This document shows positions 25,161 through 37,480 of a stretch of DNA of 64,000 nt, piece after piece. The notes under the pieces were generated by a model. That model did not search any database. It saw only the letters and a list, made by a program, of their open reading frames with translations, and had not been told where the DNA came from. This stretch comes from Adineta vaga. Its lineage: Eukaryota; Rotifera. The DNA lies in contig CP075492.1 of NCBI GenBank assembly GCA_021613535.1, positions 4,588,001-4,652,000 of the forward strand, given 5' to 3'. A program made the translations under genes and the position numbers. Within the stretch, counting starts at the first letter, position 1, and each line of letters begins with the position of its first letter.

Positions 25161-26463
25161 ATGGGTTTACGACGAGCAATTGTATCACCAATATATTACA
25201 TTTATCGACGTTTTACATCACCAAATCGAACTTCACAATATTGGGCAATTCTTATTCTAATAGCATTGATTTATATTACGATCTTTATCTATATCCATGA
25301 AAGAGTAACTTCATCAGAATTTGACTCATTTACAAATAAAGATAGTGTTGATAATCAAACAACTAGTTTACTAGAATATCAAAAACAAGAACATCCAAAA
25401 TCTGTATTTAACTCAAGTAATAAAACAAATTTACAGTAAGTATTTATTCGATGAAAATATATATTCAAAACAATTCTATATAGAAATCAATCATTTATAT
25501 TCAATACCTCTCAAGTACGTTTACGTTATTCATTTATTGATCTTGACGATCTTGATGTTGATATCAATATTCTTGATGAAGAATTTCAACCTACTACTAA
25601 CATAAGCATCAATCTTCCACCTCCTGGAAGTCATCAATTTTCACGTATATTAAATATTAAAGGTGATCTTTCAACGATTGTTTATAATCGAATACCACAA
25701 TGTTATGAATATACAATGAAAATTTTACTCGAACAACTCTACTTTACATTCATTTAAATATATTTCAAGTCAAATTTATACGCCATTTACATATAATCAA
25801 TCATCGTTAATTACAATTGCTCGTTCATTAATTCATTATAAATCCAATCGATTAATTTATGATCGACATATTTATTTTTTTAATTTTCAACATTTAAAAT
25901 TTCCATCTCATCCAGTATGGATCAATCTTGTTCGTGATCCCATCGCTCGTATTGCAGCTGAATTCAATGCAACACGTGAAATATGTCGAACAACAAATCG
26001 TTGTTTTGTATCGAAACAAACCATCAATGATACACTTAGAACATGTATTGCTAAATATCCACCTCGTGATTGTATTTCAACAAAAAATGGTATTTCAAAA
26101 ATGATTCCATTCTTTTGTGGATTGACACATACACACGAATGTGAACGAAATGCTAGTTTTGCATTACAACAAGCAAAACAAAATGTTGAATATTATTATA
26201 CAGTAATTGGAATCACTGAAGAATTTTATAAATTTCTCTATGTACTTGGTATGTATTTTGAAAATGAACAGAGAAAAAAAAGGAAATTTAAAATTAATTT
26301 GTTTTGTTATTTAGAAAAACTTTTTCCAGAATATTTTCAACTAGCTCGTCTTCTGTTTATGAATACTCGAAATCCTGATCATCTAATAGATGAAAGAGAC
26401 ACAAACTTCTCTTCACCCAATGATCAAATCATTCGTACTCTTCGGCCATTACTTAATCATTGA
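25161..26463 (+). pseudogene. Heparan sulfate / uronyl 2-O-sulfotransferase-like gene, probably inactivated
   Basis: Enzymes of this family are type II Golgi proteins that sulfate uronic acids in glycosaminoglycans using PAPS. The start at 25161 is followed by one transmembrane segment (WAILILIALIYITIFIYI) and a variable stem. The catalytic part has VYNRIP, then INLVRDPIARIAAEF (3'-phosphate binding), an IPFFCG-type motif (MIPFFCGLTHTHECE) and VGIT-like TVIGITEEFYKFLY, as in HS2ST and UST. Three lesions stand out. The 5'-phosphosulfate loop after VYNRIP reads QCYEYTM instead of a K-x-G/A-S-T type sequence. A frameshift lies near 25731-25742, where one frame stops and the homologous stretch (NSTLHSFKYISSQIYTPF) resumes one base over. 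The C-terminus ends early at RPLLNH. Introns at 25438 and about 26250 are otherwise normal. A sequencing error could explain the shift but not the altered loop. Confidence 0.75.
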
Positions 26464-26692
26464 ATGATAACTTCCGATAAACATAACTATTAAAAAACAA
26501 AGTATGATATTTTTATGTTGTTACCTTTTTTTTCTCTCTTTCCTACATCATAAATCGGAAGAAATATAGGTGAGTCATGAGAGTTAGTTATCTTCTATTT
26601 ATGGTCATATGTATATATATTTAATCAAGATTAGCAAAAGAAAAATATAACAAAACAAAGATATATGATAGAGACGAATGTGTTTCTGTAGT

Positions 26693-28104
26693 TCATTCAA
26701 TTCCAAAACGTTTCTGACCACATTCACAACAAAATTTTGCCCGTTCAACAGGAAATGCTTCACCACATTCATGACAATGTTTTGCTATTGTTTGTATACG
26801 TGGTTTTTGAGATTCATGACGTTGATAATCATCACCATTCGTTTGTTGTGGTAAACGTTGATTTGATGCTAATGATCGATTTTTAACTTCAGCTATATGT
26901 TGTTGATAGTAAGATGTTGTTTCATTCTTCGATTGATCTCGCTCTACACCATTCGTACGATCCGAACGTTGCATACCTCGAAGATAATTTCCTTTTGTAA
27001 TACGTGTTTTAATTAAACGAGGATTATTATAATTAGTTGCTGAATCATTTGGTAGATTTTTTACAGGCTAATGAAATCAAATTAGAAAGAGATATATGCT
27101 TTTTCTTTTGTAGAAAAAAGATCTATTACTTCCGGATAAGTTGGTCGTCGAAAACCGTTCGTATTTCCATTGGATCTTTGGTATTCTTTGTCTTCATTGA
27201 TTCTGCAACAAATGATTTAAATAAAATTCATAGAAATCAGCAAGATCATTGGCAAATACTTTTGAGGTTTTCGTGAACCTAATTTCGATGGTGCCGAATT
27301 GATTTGATGTTCTGTATAGTTAATACGGTCTGATCGGTCAATATTTCTGGGTGGTGTACGAATATTATTCGCTGCTGTTAATACTGAATGCATTTGTTTT
27401 CGTTTATGTTGTGTTTCACAACTAAATATAAGAAATAAAAGATTTTTTATTCTTCTGAAAAAAGAAGTAATTTCGTTCTTTGTACAATGGTATATGTCTT
27501 TCTGCTGAATATTTATTAAAATGACGATGACAATATTCACATTGAACATAATCTGATGGAGCTTGTGATGGAAGTTGTTTAGGTATTGGTGCACCATTTT
27601 CAATTGCTTGTGTTATTTGTCGAGCTTGACGAATGGTTTGAACAAGTTCATTGTGTCCTTCTCGCCAGTTAGTTGTTTTCTTCTTCGTATTATCTATTTT
27701 CGGTTGTCGACCATCTTTATAAAACTGAGATTTGCTTAACATTACGAAAAAAAATCTATTTTCAATGAAGTTTTCTTTCCAACCTGTGTTGTTTCTCTCG
27801 TTGCTTGATATGGTATATCAGAGTCTGTAGCACGTTGTTTACCAGTATCGAAAACTTTTCGTGGTTGTTTTTGTGATGTTTTTTTACATATAATTTGATG
27901 TTTTTTCTAGAAATATAACAATCTATTTTAAACGGAACGGCAATCACAAATTATTCTTTGATCTACCAAAGAGTCGGATTTAAAATTTCGTCCACAAATC
28001 GAACAAGGATAAGTTTGAACACTTTCATAAATAGGTATGGATTGACTTTCTGTTACTTGACCAGTTGCTTCATCGTAATCATTTGTATCCTCATCCGAAT
28101 CCAT
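26693..28104 (-). CDS. ZC2HC1-type C2HC zinc-finger protein
   Basis: Matches the ZC2HC1A/B family, whose function is poorly known. Exons give MDSDEDTNDYDEATG, then the first C2HC finger (YPCSICGRNFKSDSL joined to KKHQIICKK across an intron), VFDTGKQRATDSDIP, TNWREGHNELVQTIRQA, a second C2HC finger (YVQCEYCHRHFNKYSAERH then IPLCETQ), a low-complexity linker, and the C-terminal motif KHCHECGEAFPVERAKFCC ECGQ, which is nearly the human ZC2HC1A ending. The ATG at 28104 is chosen because the frame upstream lacks another ATG. Divergent from the cysteine synthase gene across a CT-rich spacer. Confidence 0.9.
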
Positions 28105-28214
28105 AATGTTCGATGACACCGAACTCTCGATTATTTTGTTTTACTTTGTTTGTATTACGCAGCAGTTTGTTTAAATTCTTCTTATGTGTATTATTCAAAC
28201 GAGTCATTCTTCAC

Positions 28215-28250
<36 letters not shown>

Positions 28251-28524
28251 AAAGTATTACTCGAAGATTAAACAACACCTTCAACATCGCATTTTTTTAT
28301 ACAATCGTTTCTTTGTAGATGTCTCTTGTGTACGGAGTTTGGTTAGAAACAAAACTATTATCTTGTTCGAGAATCACATCTACCAATTCAAAATACTTTG
28401 GACTCGTCTTCGTCTCTTGTAATGTAACCGTGTCTGATCACGCCGTTATGTTATGACGAACGAAATATTTCGTGCAATTGATATTTGATTTCAAGGTGTA
28501 GTTATCAATTCGTGAGAAAAAAAT
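28105..28524. promoter_or_regulatory. Divergent promoter region with CT tract, ZC2HC1 / cysteine synthase
   Basis: A 420-bp head-to-head spacer. It contains a nearly perfect CT repeat at about 28213-28251. Such tracts are GAGA-like in many animals, but no binding factor can be inferred here. Confidence 0.5.
28213..28251. repeat. CT dinucleotide microsatellite
   Basis: About 18 CT units with only one early interruption (TCACTCACTC), within the divergent promoter. Confidence 0.9.
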
Positions 28525-30232
28525 ATGTTGACAAATACAATTATCCATCAAACTCGACGTAATTTATCAAAAAATGTAGAATTACTTTGATCAACAATGA
28601 AATATTTGAATTTTGTTCTGTAAATTTAGACTTCATTTGCGGCACGAATATTGGAAGGATTTCGTGGTACCGTTGGAAAGTAAGACAAAATATGTTCTTT
28701 TTCATTCTTATTATTTTGTTTCTTAGTACACCTTTGATTCGTTTACCAAAATTAAGCAAAGAAACTGGTAATTAATTTTAAAACAAATTTAAATAATTAA
28801 ATTTCTTTTGTGTTTTCAGGTTGCAATATTCTTGTTAAAGCTGAGTATTTGAATCCGGGTGGTTCAATTAAAGATCGTGCTGCTTTTTTCTTAATTCAAG
28901 ATGCACTTGATAAAAGTATGAAACTTTATATTGATATGATTATTCGAACATTTTTTATGATGATCTCGTTTAGATGTAATCAAAGATGGTGCTACAATTG
29001 TAGAAGGTACAGCTGGAAATACAGGAATTGGTCTAGCTCATATCTGTAATGCATTGGGTTTTAAATGTGTCATTTTTATGCCAGATAATCAATCAAAAGT
29101 AAGTCTTTTTTCCTATTCCAGTACATATTTCATGGGTTCGTTATTTTTGTCAAGGAAAAAATTGATTTACTTCGATTATTAGGTGCAGAAGTAACGACAG
29201 TTCCTGTTGTGGCATTTACTGATCCAAATAATTATAATCATCATGTAATTAACCTATGTAGATGACTTTCTTTTGAAGCAATATGAACATTGTTTGTCTT
29301 TTTAAAAGGCTAAACGATATGCTGAACAACGTGAAAATGCTTTATGGACGAACCAATTCGATAATCAAGCCAATCGTCATGGACATTATCTTTCAACTGG
29401 ACCAGAGATTTGGATACAAACAAGTAGATCTCTATTTTTCATCAAACGATATCAATTCTTCTTTTCTAGATGGTAAAGTCGATGCTATTGTGATGAGTAC
29501 TGGTACTGGTGGAACATTAGCTGGTACTAGTATGTATTTAAAAGAAAAGAATAAGAAAATTCGAACTGTACTTGCTGATCCACCGGTATGCGACTAGTGT
29601 ATTTCGTTGATATAGTTGTTTGATTGTTTATATTTAGGGTAGTGTTTTATATCATTATATCAAATCGGGTAAACTTGAACGAACAGATGGAGCATCAATT
29701 ACTGAAGGTTTTAATAGTTTTGAAATTATTTCAAATTTTACAATGTTCATTGACGTGTAGGAATTGGTCAAGGTCGTATAACACAAAATTTACAAGATGC
29801 ACCAATTGATGAATCATTATTTATTAGCGATCAGGATTCTGTTAATATGGTAGATTTCATCAAATAATTCTTTCTCAAGTTGATTATTTTCATACGTAGG
29901 TTTATAAACTTCTATGTGAAGAAGGTTTTTTTGTTGGCGCTTCATCAGGTTTAAATGTCGCTGCTGCTGTTGAATTGAGTAAATCAATGCCAAAAGGCTC
30001 GACTATTGTTACATGTATTTGTGATAATGGACAGGTAAAGATTGATCAAAAGATAAGCTAATCAATTCTTTGTTTTCTTTAGAAATATTATAATCGTCTA
30101 TTTAATAAAGCTGAATTATCTAAACGAGGTAAGTTATTCTTCATGTTTTTTTTTCATATTCAAATAAAATGTGCAAATTATTTAGGTTTACTTGATCGCT
30201 TACCAAAACATTATCAAAAAGTTCTTTCTTAG
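28525..30232 (+). CDS. Cysteine synthase / OAS-lyase family PLP enzyme, probably mitochondrial
   Basis: Fold-type II PLP enzymes of this family make cysteine or related thioethers from O-acetylserine or serine. The start at 28525 gives an Arg/Asn-rich, acid-free leader ([17 protein letters not shown]) that could be a mitochondrial signal. Diagnostic motifs: GNTPLIRL (formed across an intron), [13 protein letters not shown] with the PLP lysine, [14 protein letters not shown] (substrate loop), [12 protein letters not shown] (phosphate loop), ADPPGS, GIGQGR and GASSGLN. The protein is about 360-380 residues, with no heme-binding N-domain and no CBS domains, so it is not cystathionine beta-synthase proper. 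The EGTAGNTG version of the loop resembles the fungal mitochondrial MCY1-like branch. About nine short introns, so the gene is fully eukaryotic in structure. Confidence 0.88.
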
Positions 30233-30388
30233 TTTAAAAAATTTCCGATTCTATATTTATTCCACTCTAGTTGCAATTATTATTCTACTATTTATTCATT
30301 TTAAATATAAAAAAAAAACACTACGAATTTATTGCTTTATTTGAAAAAGAATAGACAAGTAGAATATCGATCATTTTTAGAATGAAAA

Positions 30389-33321
30389 ATGTTGTTCTAT
30401 AAAACAAACGATTACAAAATAAAATGGCTTTTAATTGGTCTAATATTAGGAATATTTTCTACACTCTTCTTACCTAATCTATTAATAACAAATCGATCAA
30501 AATCAAGTCAATTTAGTGAATATTCTGATATAAAAACTGAACGTCAATTTGCTCAATATTCTCAATGGCCACCATTTTTAACTGATTTATCTTATGATAT
30601 CGTAAGAAGAATGCTTCTTTTTCGAAAACTAAGTTTTCATTTTTCCAGGATACTTGGCGTAAACATTGCTGGATTGATCGCAAGATCTTACCTACTGAAA
30701 ATCTTCATCAATATTTTAGAAAGAATTTTACCAGATATTCAATTTGCCAGTCCGTACATGTCTAAATAGAAAATCTTATTTTATTGTTCTGATTTTATTT
30801 ATTTATTCGTAGAGAAGTAATAGCTGAAATCCAATCGATTTATGAGATGAAAACAAAAGTAGCTAATGTTCAATATCCAGCAAGTTTTGCAGAGAAAATA
30901 AAACGAATTTTTAATAATGATGAAAAACTATATGCCAAAGCATTAGAACAGGTTCGATATGATCTTAGTAGATTTGTTTCGTTTCTTCTCATAGAGATGA
31001 ACTTATTTTGAAAAGATCAAATCTGATTTGATAACATATTTAAAATCACATACATTTTCATTTTAGGAACTTCATTTTTCTATCAATAAATACTCATTTG
31101 AACATACAATTTATAATCCACTTCGTGGTCGTCGTCCAGTTCAACAACCTGAACTTCCAATCGATCAATAGTAAGTTGAAAATCACTTTTAATTCATAGT
31201 TTTCATTTGAAAATTTAAGTCTAAAAGAAACAATGGATAAAAGTAGTAAATCATGTGATCTATGCAATTATCAAAAGTAAACAAGTTCATTTTTATATTT
31301 TTCAATTAAATATTTTTATATTTGAAAAATAAAAAATCTTAAGTATGACAGCAATCGATAGTCTTGGTCGAATGGAAAATCGTCATGCTTATTCTGCAGC
31401 AAATGCATTTAAATTTGATCAATGGCATTCGATGTTTATGCCTCGACAACATGACATAACTAAACTGACATTTGACGAATTAAAAGATGTTTATACATTA
31501 GCATGGAAATGGTAAGTACATCGATGAAATAAGACTGATTAGTTGTATTTTAATCTATAAAAATATCTAGAAAATACATCAATTCAAGGTAATAGAAATT
31601 GATCGGGACATATTGCTTCTCTGAACTCATTCTAATTATATTTGACAAGGAATTTCTCGTTTTAGTTTTGTCTTAAGAAAAGATTTCTCTTCTGATTATT
31701 TCTAGGATTCGTGCTGTTCATAAACAATCACCAACGCATCGTTTTGCAACATTACTTTGGGATAGTCTTCCACATGGAGGAGCTTCACAAGTTCATCCAC
31801 ATATTCATACAACTGTTCATTCAGATCATTATTATGGTAAGATCAAAGAAAGACATTTGAATATCATTTGTTTTCTTCTCTATTTATTAAATTAAAAAAA
31901 AAAGGTCAATTTGAATCAATACGTTCAGCAGCTGAGCAATACTATCGTGATTATAGAACTGTTAAACAACATAAACAAAGGAATTATTTTCGTGCTTTAC
32001 AAGATGTTCATGCTGCATTGAATTTATCCATATCATTAGGTGGTTTAACAATATTTACACCTATTGTAAGTCATCAATAATTGTTAAAATACGTTGTCGA
32101 TCAGAGAGAATATTTGGTTCACTATCTGAACGTTGTTTAGGTTGATAACGATTCGATGATGAAGGTTCAATAAGACTTGTTGTATTTAAATTCAAATTTA
32201 AATTTGATTGAGTATTCGTAAGAAATTGTCGAATATGACATAGATCATTATAAAGAAGTGTTAATTGTTCGGTTAAATCCAAATTATCTTCGCGAATATA
32301 TTTCTAAAAATTCATAATTAATCATTTTTTTTAGAAAACAAACAATTAATAATTGTGTCATTATTCTTTCATTTAACACACACACGTCTGTGATTAATCT
32401 TTACGACATATGTTGGAATTGTTTTCCTAAGCTATCAAATGAAATTCCAACATATGTTAATATTCTTTTTTTTACAATGAATAGTTTGTCGTCAGATAGA
32501 ATATGTATACGTACTAATTGTTCTTGAATTTGTAGAAATACAGACGGAAGATTTTGATCATTTGCTTTCATATTATCAGCCATTTGTCTTTTGTAGAGAA
32601 GAGGCTTTGCTTTAATATGTCTTCTTGTCCTATTCTTCGTTGTCGTCTCCCATCACTTTCACCTCGTCTTCTTTACGACTCAGTTGATACGTATATCTCC
32701 ATATACATATATATACATATATCGAACAATATTTTGTCACATCTCGTCTTTACATCCTCATCTTCTTCTTCTTCTTCTTTTCTACTCGTTGTCTCTTTTC
32801 ATATGTTCGGTATTATACAAACGAGAACACGATGACGACATCGTTGATAGAGAAAGAAAACGATAGATTATATCTTTGGATAGTTAGATTGCTTTCTTTT
32901 TTTTGATTGATAGATTCTATTTTTCTTATTCTTGTTTTTCAGACCTCAAGAAAAGAATATGATATTATTGTCTTTGGAGAAAATTTTGATGAACGTTTTA
33001 TTGAAGTTATTTATAATATTCTACAAGGTTTGTTTCAAACTTTTCAAACATTTTTTTTATTAGTTCTTTTTTTATTATTATTTAGGTTATTTTAATAAAC
33101 TCAAACAGTATAGTTTTTCTTCGTGCTTATATTTACAACCATTATCTCCAACAGTTGATGATCGTGGATTAACTCCGGTGTATTTTCGTATTATTCCACG
33201 CGGTCAAGCGTCTAGTCTATTGTCGGAAGTCTCAAGTCTCGATTTACTTTCTATATATAATGTGAATAAACTTCCATCAGATCTTTTTGCTGAAGTGGCA
33301 ACCTGGTTTAAGTTGAGATAA
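30389..33321 (+). CDS. Membrane-anchored GalT/HIT-superfamily nucleotidyltransferase-like protein
   Basis: The N-terminus (start 30389) has a single hydrophobic segment, WLLIGLILGIFSTLFL, consistent with a type II membrane anchor. The rest resembles galactose-1-phosphate uridylyltransferase-like HIT proteins: NPLRGRRPVQQPELP, a CDLCNYQ zinc-type pair, RHAYSAANAFKFDQWHSMF, then LLWDSLPHGGASQVHPHIH with the H-x-H-P-H catalytic triad, and EYDIIVFG further on. The C-terminal exons give GLTPVYFRIIPRGQ and stop at 33321. Substrate is unknown; a true GalT is usually soluble. The last large intron (32066-32942, about 880 nt against a usual 50-60) contains a complete gene on the opposite strand. Lies 156 bp downstream of the cysteine synthase, same strand. 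Confidence 0.8.
32061..32583 (-). CDS. Small unrecognised coiled-coil-type protein nested antisense in host intron
   Basis: Two exons (32476-32583, 32061-32303) join in phase 0 to 116 residues. Phase 0 is the only option that avoids an early stop in exon 2. The product begins MADNMKANDQNLPSVFLQ, continues through a helical stretch (DLTEQLTLLYNDLCHIRQF), and has a polar Asn/Ser-rich region before ending IIDDLQ. Size and helical character recall small subunits of coiled-coil complexes, but I cannot name a family. It sits wholly within an intron of the GalT-like gene except that its last five bases (32061-32065) overlap the host exon, and the codons before its stop are the reverse complement of the host donor GTAAGT. 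Confidence 0.7.
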
Positions 33322-34213
33322 AGGTTTTTTTTTGTTCTTAATCAAATGTGATATGCTTATTCTTTGACATTTTATTGGATGGATTAAATGGATATCGGTA
33401 TATTTTTACTCAAAAGAAGAGATTACTTGAATAAAAAATGGTTCAATTTAATACGTCATTCAAATTTTATTCAAAATAACAAGAATATTTTAATTATAAA
33501 TTGAAAGATATCTATACTAATGAACTTAATGGACTGAAGTAGTCGTCAATTAAAAGGAAAACTTCATCCGAAGAAAATTCATAACATCAAAAGTAGAATA
33601 ATATACTTATATATCTCTCTTTGGACAGAAAATCTATTCTTTGTTGAACGATCTCATAAACTAAGATTTCAAGCTATAATTCTCATATTCATATTTAAAA
33701 TTAATAAAAATAATTAGAAGTATGAATGTTTACTTATTCATTCTGTTTTCTTTTCCTCCTATCGTTTGTGTTACTGAAATGAAAAGGCAAATTTTACATA
33801 TCTATTCTCGATTAATTGATCAGGTATAATTCATTACATAATAGTTCGTTTCAGTCAATTCAAAATGAATAGAAGTTATTCTGTATCGAATATTTTCAAT
33901 GTTAAACAGTAAAACATCGTCGAAGAAATATTCTTTTACTCCTTATGACACAAAACGTTTGGTAGTTCTTTTGATAGTCATGTAAATTAACGCCCCGTTG
34001 TATATATTATTTACTTTCTTTTTCTTCGCATAGAAAGCAAAGTTTTCTCTTTTTTTTTCCTTTTCTCTTCCATACCCACTAAGAACCGACGGGTGACGAG
34101 TTATTTGTTAAAAAAACCTTTTTCTTTTCGGTTCACTTCATGGCATATATATATATATATTATCAATGGCTGTTGATTTTCTCAGTATTGTAGAGTGAAA
34201 AGTGAAATTAAAT
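33322..34213. other. Intergenic, no gene seen
   Basis: About 890 bp between the GalT-like stop and the first nuclear receptor. It has T-rich tracts and a TA microsatellite near 34147-34164 close to the receptor start, which may act as a TATA-like promoter. No coding exon recognised. Confidence 0.5.
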
Positions 34214-35423
34214 ATGGATCAAAATGCAAAGATGATATGTCAAATTTGTGGAGCACCAGCATTATTTACAAATTTCGGTATTGTTTCTTGCGCATCATGT
34301 AAAATGTTCTTCAAACGAAATGCCGAAACGAAAAAAGTTCGTTCTTTCTTTATTTTTCACGTGATATTTTCTTGTTTTTTTTCTTTTCTTTTCAGAATTC
34401 TTTTCAATGTGATCTTCAGAATGACTGCGATATTAATATTAATAATCGTCGCACGTGTTCGGCGTGTCGTCTAAAGAAATGTTTTACACAAGGAATGCAA
34501 ATCGAACTTATTCGAGGTTCGCGAGTTAGGAAAAATATGAAAAGAAAAAAGACAATGAATCATGCATCAATAGAATTAATCGAATTGAGTAAAAATAATC
34601 GTTTGCAACTAGTAAATATTCGATTAATTTCGAAAGATAAATAGGATATTCTTCTTCTTCTTTCTTTCAGTTACCGATAGTGAATTTAATACATTCAAAT
34701 CAGTCAATATTAACGAAAGATCAATGGGATCTTCTTTCGAATTTAATTCATTGTTACGATGAATATAGTGGAGTTCGAATGGCTCAACTTTTTGATGACA
34801 AACAAAATTGTCTTCCACTAAAATTACGTTTTAAATTCGAACCAACTGCTGAATTTATAACATCGAATATGTCATGTGTTCCGGAAATTTTCGAAAAAAA
34901 TCTACATTTTCGTTCTTTATCTTATCATGATCGTTCGATTCTTCTTCGAAATACTGTAAAACATACAGGCTGTATTGGTGGAACGTTTGTTCTCCATCAA
35001 AGTCAACTTCTTCATGATCCATTATTTTATCAAACAACAACAACTATATTTGGTTCCGATATTATGTCAAGAATTATTCCATTGACAGAAAGTTTCGATA
35101 GAGACGAAACATTTGTTAAATTAATTCTCACAATTATCGCCTTTTCCACAACAACTTATACCATCTATTCCCAAACTAATTTCAATAATCTCAATAATCT
35201 AAAACAAATCTTACAAATTCAAGATATATATACAGAATTAGCATGGAGATATATGATCTATAGATATAATTATGATCAAGCTGTCATACAATTTTGTCAA
35301 CTTATTCAATGTCTATTTCGAGTTAATAGTACAATTGTTGAAGTCGATCGTAATCAAGAATATACATCTATAATTGGAACAGTGATTGAACAAACAGAAC
35401 AATTATTACTAGGTAATGAATGA
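34214..35423 (+). CDS. Divergent nuclear hormone receptor 1
   Basis: Ligand-regulated transcription factor of the nuclear receptor superfamily. The first zinc finger is CQICGAPALFTNFGIVSCASC with P-box CASCKMFFKR. The second, after a phase-0 intron, is CDLQNDCDININNRRTCSAC, followed by RLKKCFTQGM, the usual receptor sequence after finger II. A basic hinge (RKNMKRKK) and a second intron precede the ligand-binding domain, which has LPLKLRFKF, LSYHDRSILLRNTVKH and IQDIYTELAWRYMIYRY. The order DBD-hinge-LBD is complete at about 370 residues. The A/B domain is only a few residues. The P-box lacks the usual E-G (CEGCKGFFRR), so DNA-site specificity is unclear. Intron positions match the neighbouring receptors. 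Confidence 0.92.
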
Positions 35424-35908
35424 TTACTCATAAGAGTTCATTTCAAATAGTAGATTGACTTTATGTACTGTACAGATATAACATAGATTTTATTAAATAA
35501 ACAAGTTATATGAAATTGATTCTAAACTATAATTAATAAACTAAAGAGTATAAATTTTCAATCAAAGATAAAAAGGCAAATTATACTTTATTTTTTTGAA
35601 GATAGGATAGAAATAAGAAGATTATTCTCCGATTTTGACAGGTATTATATTTGTTAGTAGTAAGATATGATAAAACAAGTCTATAATAGATTATCCATTC
35701 TCTATTTCGACGATGAAGAAAATCTTTCTTTTTTTTTTATACTTATCTTTAAAATGAAGATCATTCTACTCCTTTAACATGTCTTCAGTCTATCCTTGTA
35801 AAAACTTCTTTTTTTGTATTAATGGATACAATTTACAATATACTTTGGTCATTCGTAAGGATTCTCTGCTCCTTTTATGTCTTTATTTCAAAAACCATAT
35901 GTTCATTT
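35424..35908. other. Intergenic between convergent nuclear receptors
   Basis: 485 bp of AT-rich 3' flanking sequence shared by receptors 1 and 2, with AATAAA-like motifs. No gene seen. Confidence 0.6.
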
Positions 35909-37137
35909 TCATGGCGCAAATGTTTTTTCTGTTTGTTCAATGACTGAATGAATAATATCGCGAAAATATTTTCCATCATAGATTGATATCACCGTTTGAT
36001 GAACAACAAACAGATATTGAATTAAATTGGAAAAATATTTCGTTGCTTGTTGTTCATTATATTCATGAACTAAATATCGCCAAGCAAGATCAATATAAAT
36101 ATCTTGATTTTTCATAATTTGTTTAATATTTGTGAGATTATCTGCCGATTGTTTTTCATAGATAACATGATCAAATGTTGAAAAACAGATAATTAATAAT
36201 GATAATTTCAAAAATAAAACATCAAAATGATCTAATCGTGTAAAGAGTTTTTTATTCATTGATATTGCACATGAACCAAAGAGAGTTTGAAGAAGTTTAT
36301 ATAATGAGGGATCATCAATGAGATGTGTTATTTGTTCTATAAATGAAAATGTTATAAATGCAATGTATTTTGTTAAACGATGAAGAAGAATTGTTCGATC
36401 ATGAGTACATAAAGAAAGAAAATTGGAATTTTTTTCAAAAAATGTCTGACTTCTTGTCATTAATAATAAAACTAATTCCTGAATAGAACCATATTTAAAA
36501 CGTAATTTTAATGGTAAATTATTTTGTTTCGATAAATATTCATTAACTAAGAATAATTGTTCTTTTTCATTAAATAAATCACAAACATGAGATAACATAT
36601 TCCATTGTTCAATAGTTAAGATTGTTTGATCAGTTTTTAACAAATTGATTGTAGATGACTATAAAATATAGAATTATACATTGACGTTTGTACCGAGACG
36701 AGAAGAAAAAAAAACAATCTACCTGTTCCAATTGTTCTTGAATAATTCCTGTTTTTCTTTTTCGATTTTTTCGCGAACGAGAACCTCGAAGAAGTTCAAC
36801 TTTCATTCCAATTGTAAAGCATTTCGTCAATCGACAAGCTGAACATATCTGACGTGTTTGTAGATTTATTTCACATTGATTTCCGAAATTACATTGGATA
36901 TGTTTCTAAACAAAATATATTCATAAACAAAATCACATCGATTTTTTAACTTACTCGATCTAGTTCAGCATTACGTTTGAAAAACATCTTACATGGTGAA
37001 CAACAAATCACACCAAAATATGAATACGTGGCTGGTGCAGTGCAAACTTTACACTTATATATTAATTCCTTTGACCTGTCGAAATGTTCCTTTGAACTTT
37101 CCATTTCTATATCATTCAAAATTGATGGTGTGTTCAT
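35909..37137 (-). CDS. Divergent nuclear hormone receptor 2
   Basis: Same architecture as its neighbours, on the opposite strand. Start at 37137 (MNTPSILNDIEMESSKE) gives a longer N-terminus than receptor 1. Finger I is CKVCTAPATYSYFGVICCSPC with P-box CSPCKMFFKR; finger II is CNFGNQCEINLQTRQICSAC, followed by RLTKCFTIGM. After a hinge rich in Arg/Lys (SRSRKNRKRK) and a phase-0 intron, the ligand-binding domain has LPLKLRFKYG, LSLCTHDRTILLHRL and NQDIYIDLAWRYLVHEY. The last residues IEQTEKTFAP align with the end of receptor 1. Clearly a paralogue of receptor 1 from shared motifs such as DIY-x-x-LAWRY and LPLKLRFK. Divergent from receptor 3. Confidence 0.92.
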
Positions 37138-37480
37138 TGTTAATTGAATGAAAGATATAGTTTTTAGTCCAAAATCATCTAGTATTCGAAAATGAAGTGA
37201 TAATAAACGAAACGGTCGACTTCCGATATAATAATAGAATGTGAAAGAGAAAAGAAGAAGAAGAATATGTTTTTTTTCTTTTCTTTTCTGTAAGTATAAA
37301 TGGCGACTAAGAATTACACTTTATAAACTTGATGAATCAAATGCAAATGTCAAAGGTACTATCAAGCGTTCTGTAGAAAACGAGCGAATAGAAATCTATT
37401 TATACTTTTGTGAATTTCTTTTATCTAATAGAACAATAAAAATTGAACACTTTGTTTTAGATCGATTATTATTAGGATTC
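37138..37480. promoter_or_regulatory. Divergent promoter region, nuclear receptors 2 and 3
   Basis: A 343-bp head-to-head gap, so the two receptors could be co-regulated. The frame of receptor 3 is open upstream of its ATG into this region, so its start could be further 5'. Confidence 0.45.

Noticed and set aside
28213-28251. Regular repeat considered as a CRISPR-like or functional array
   Set aside because: It is a plain CT microsatellite without spacers, in a eukaryotic promoter.
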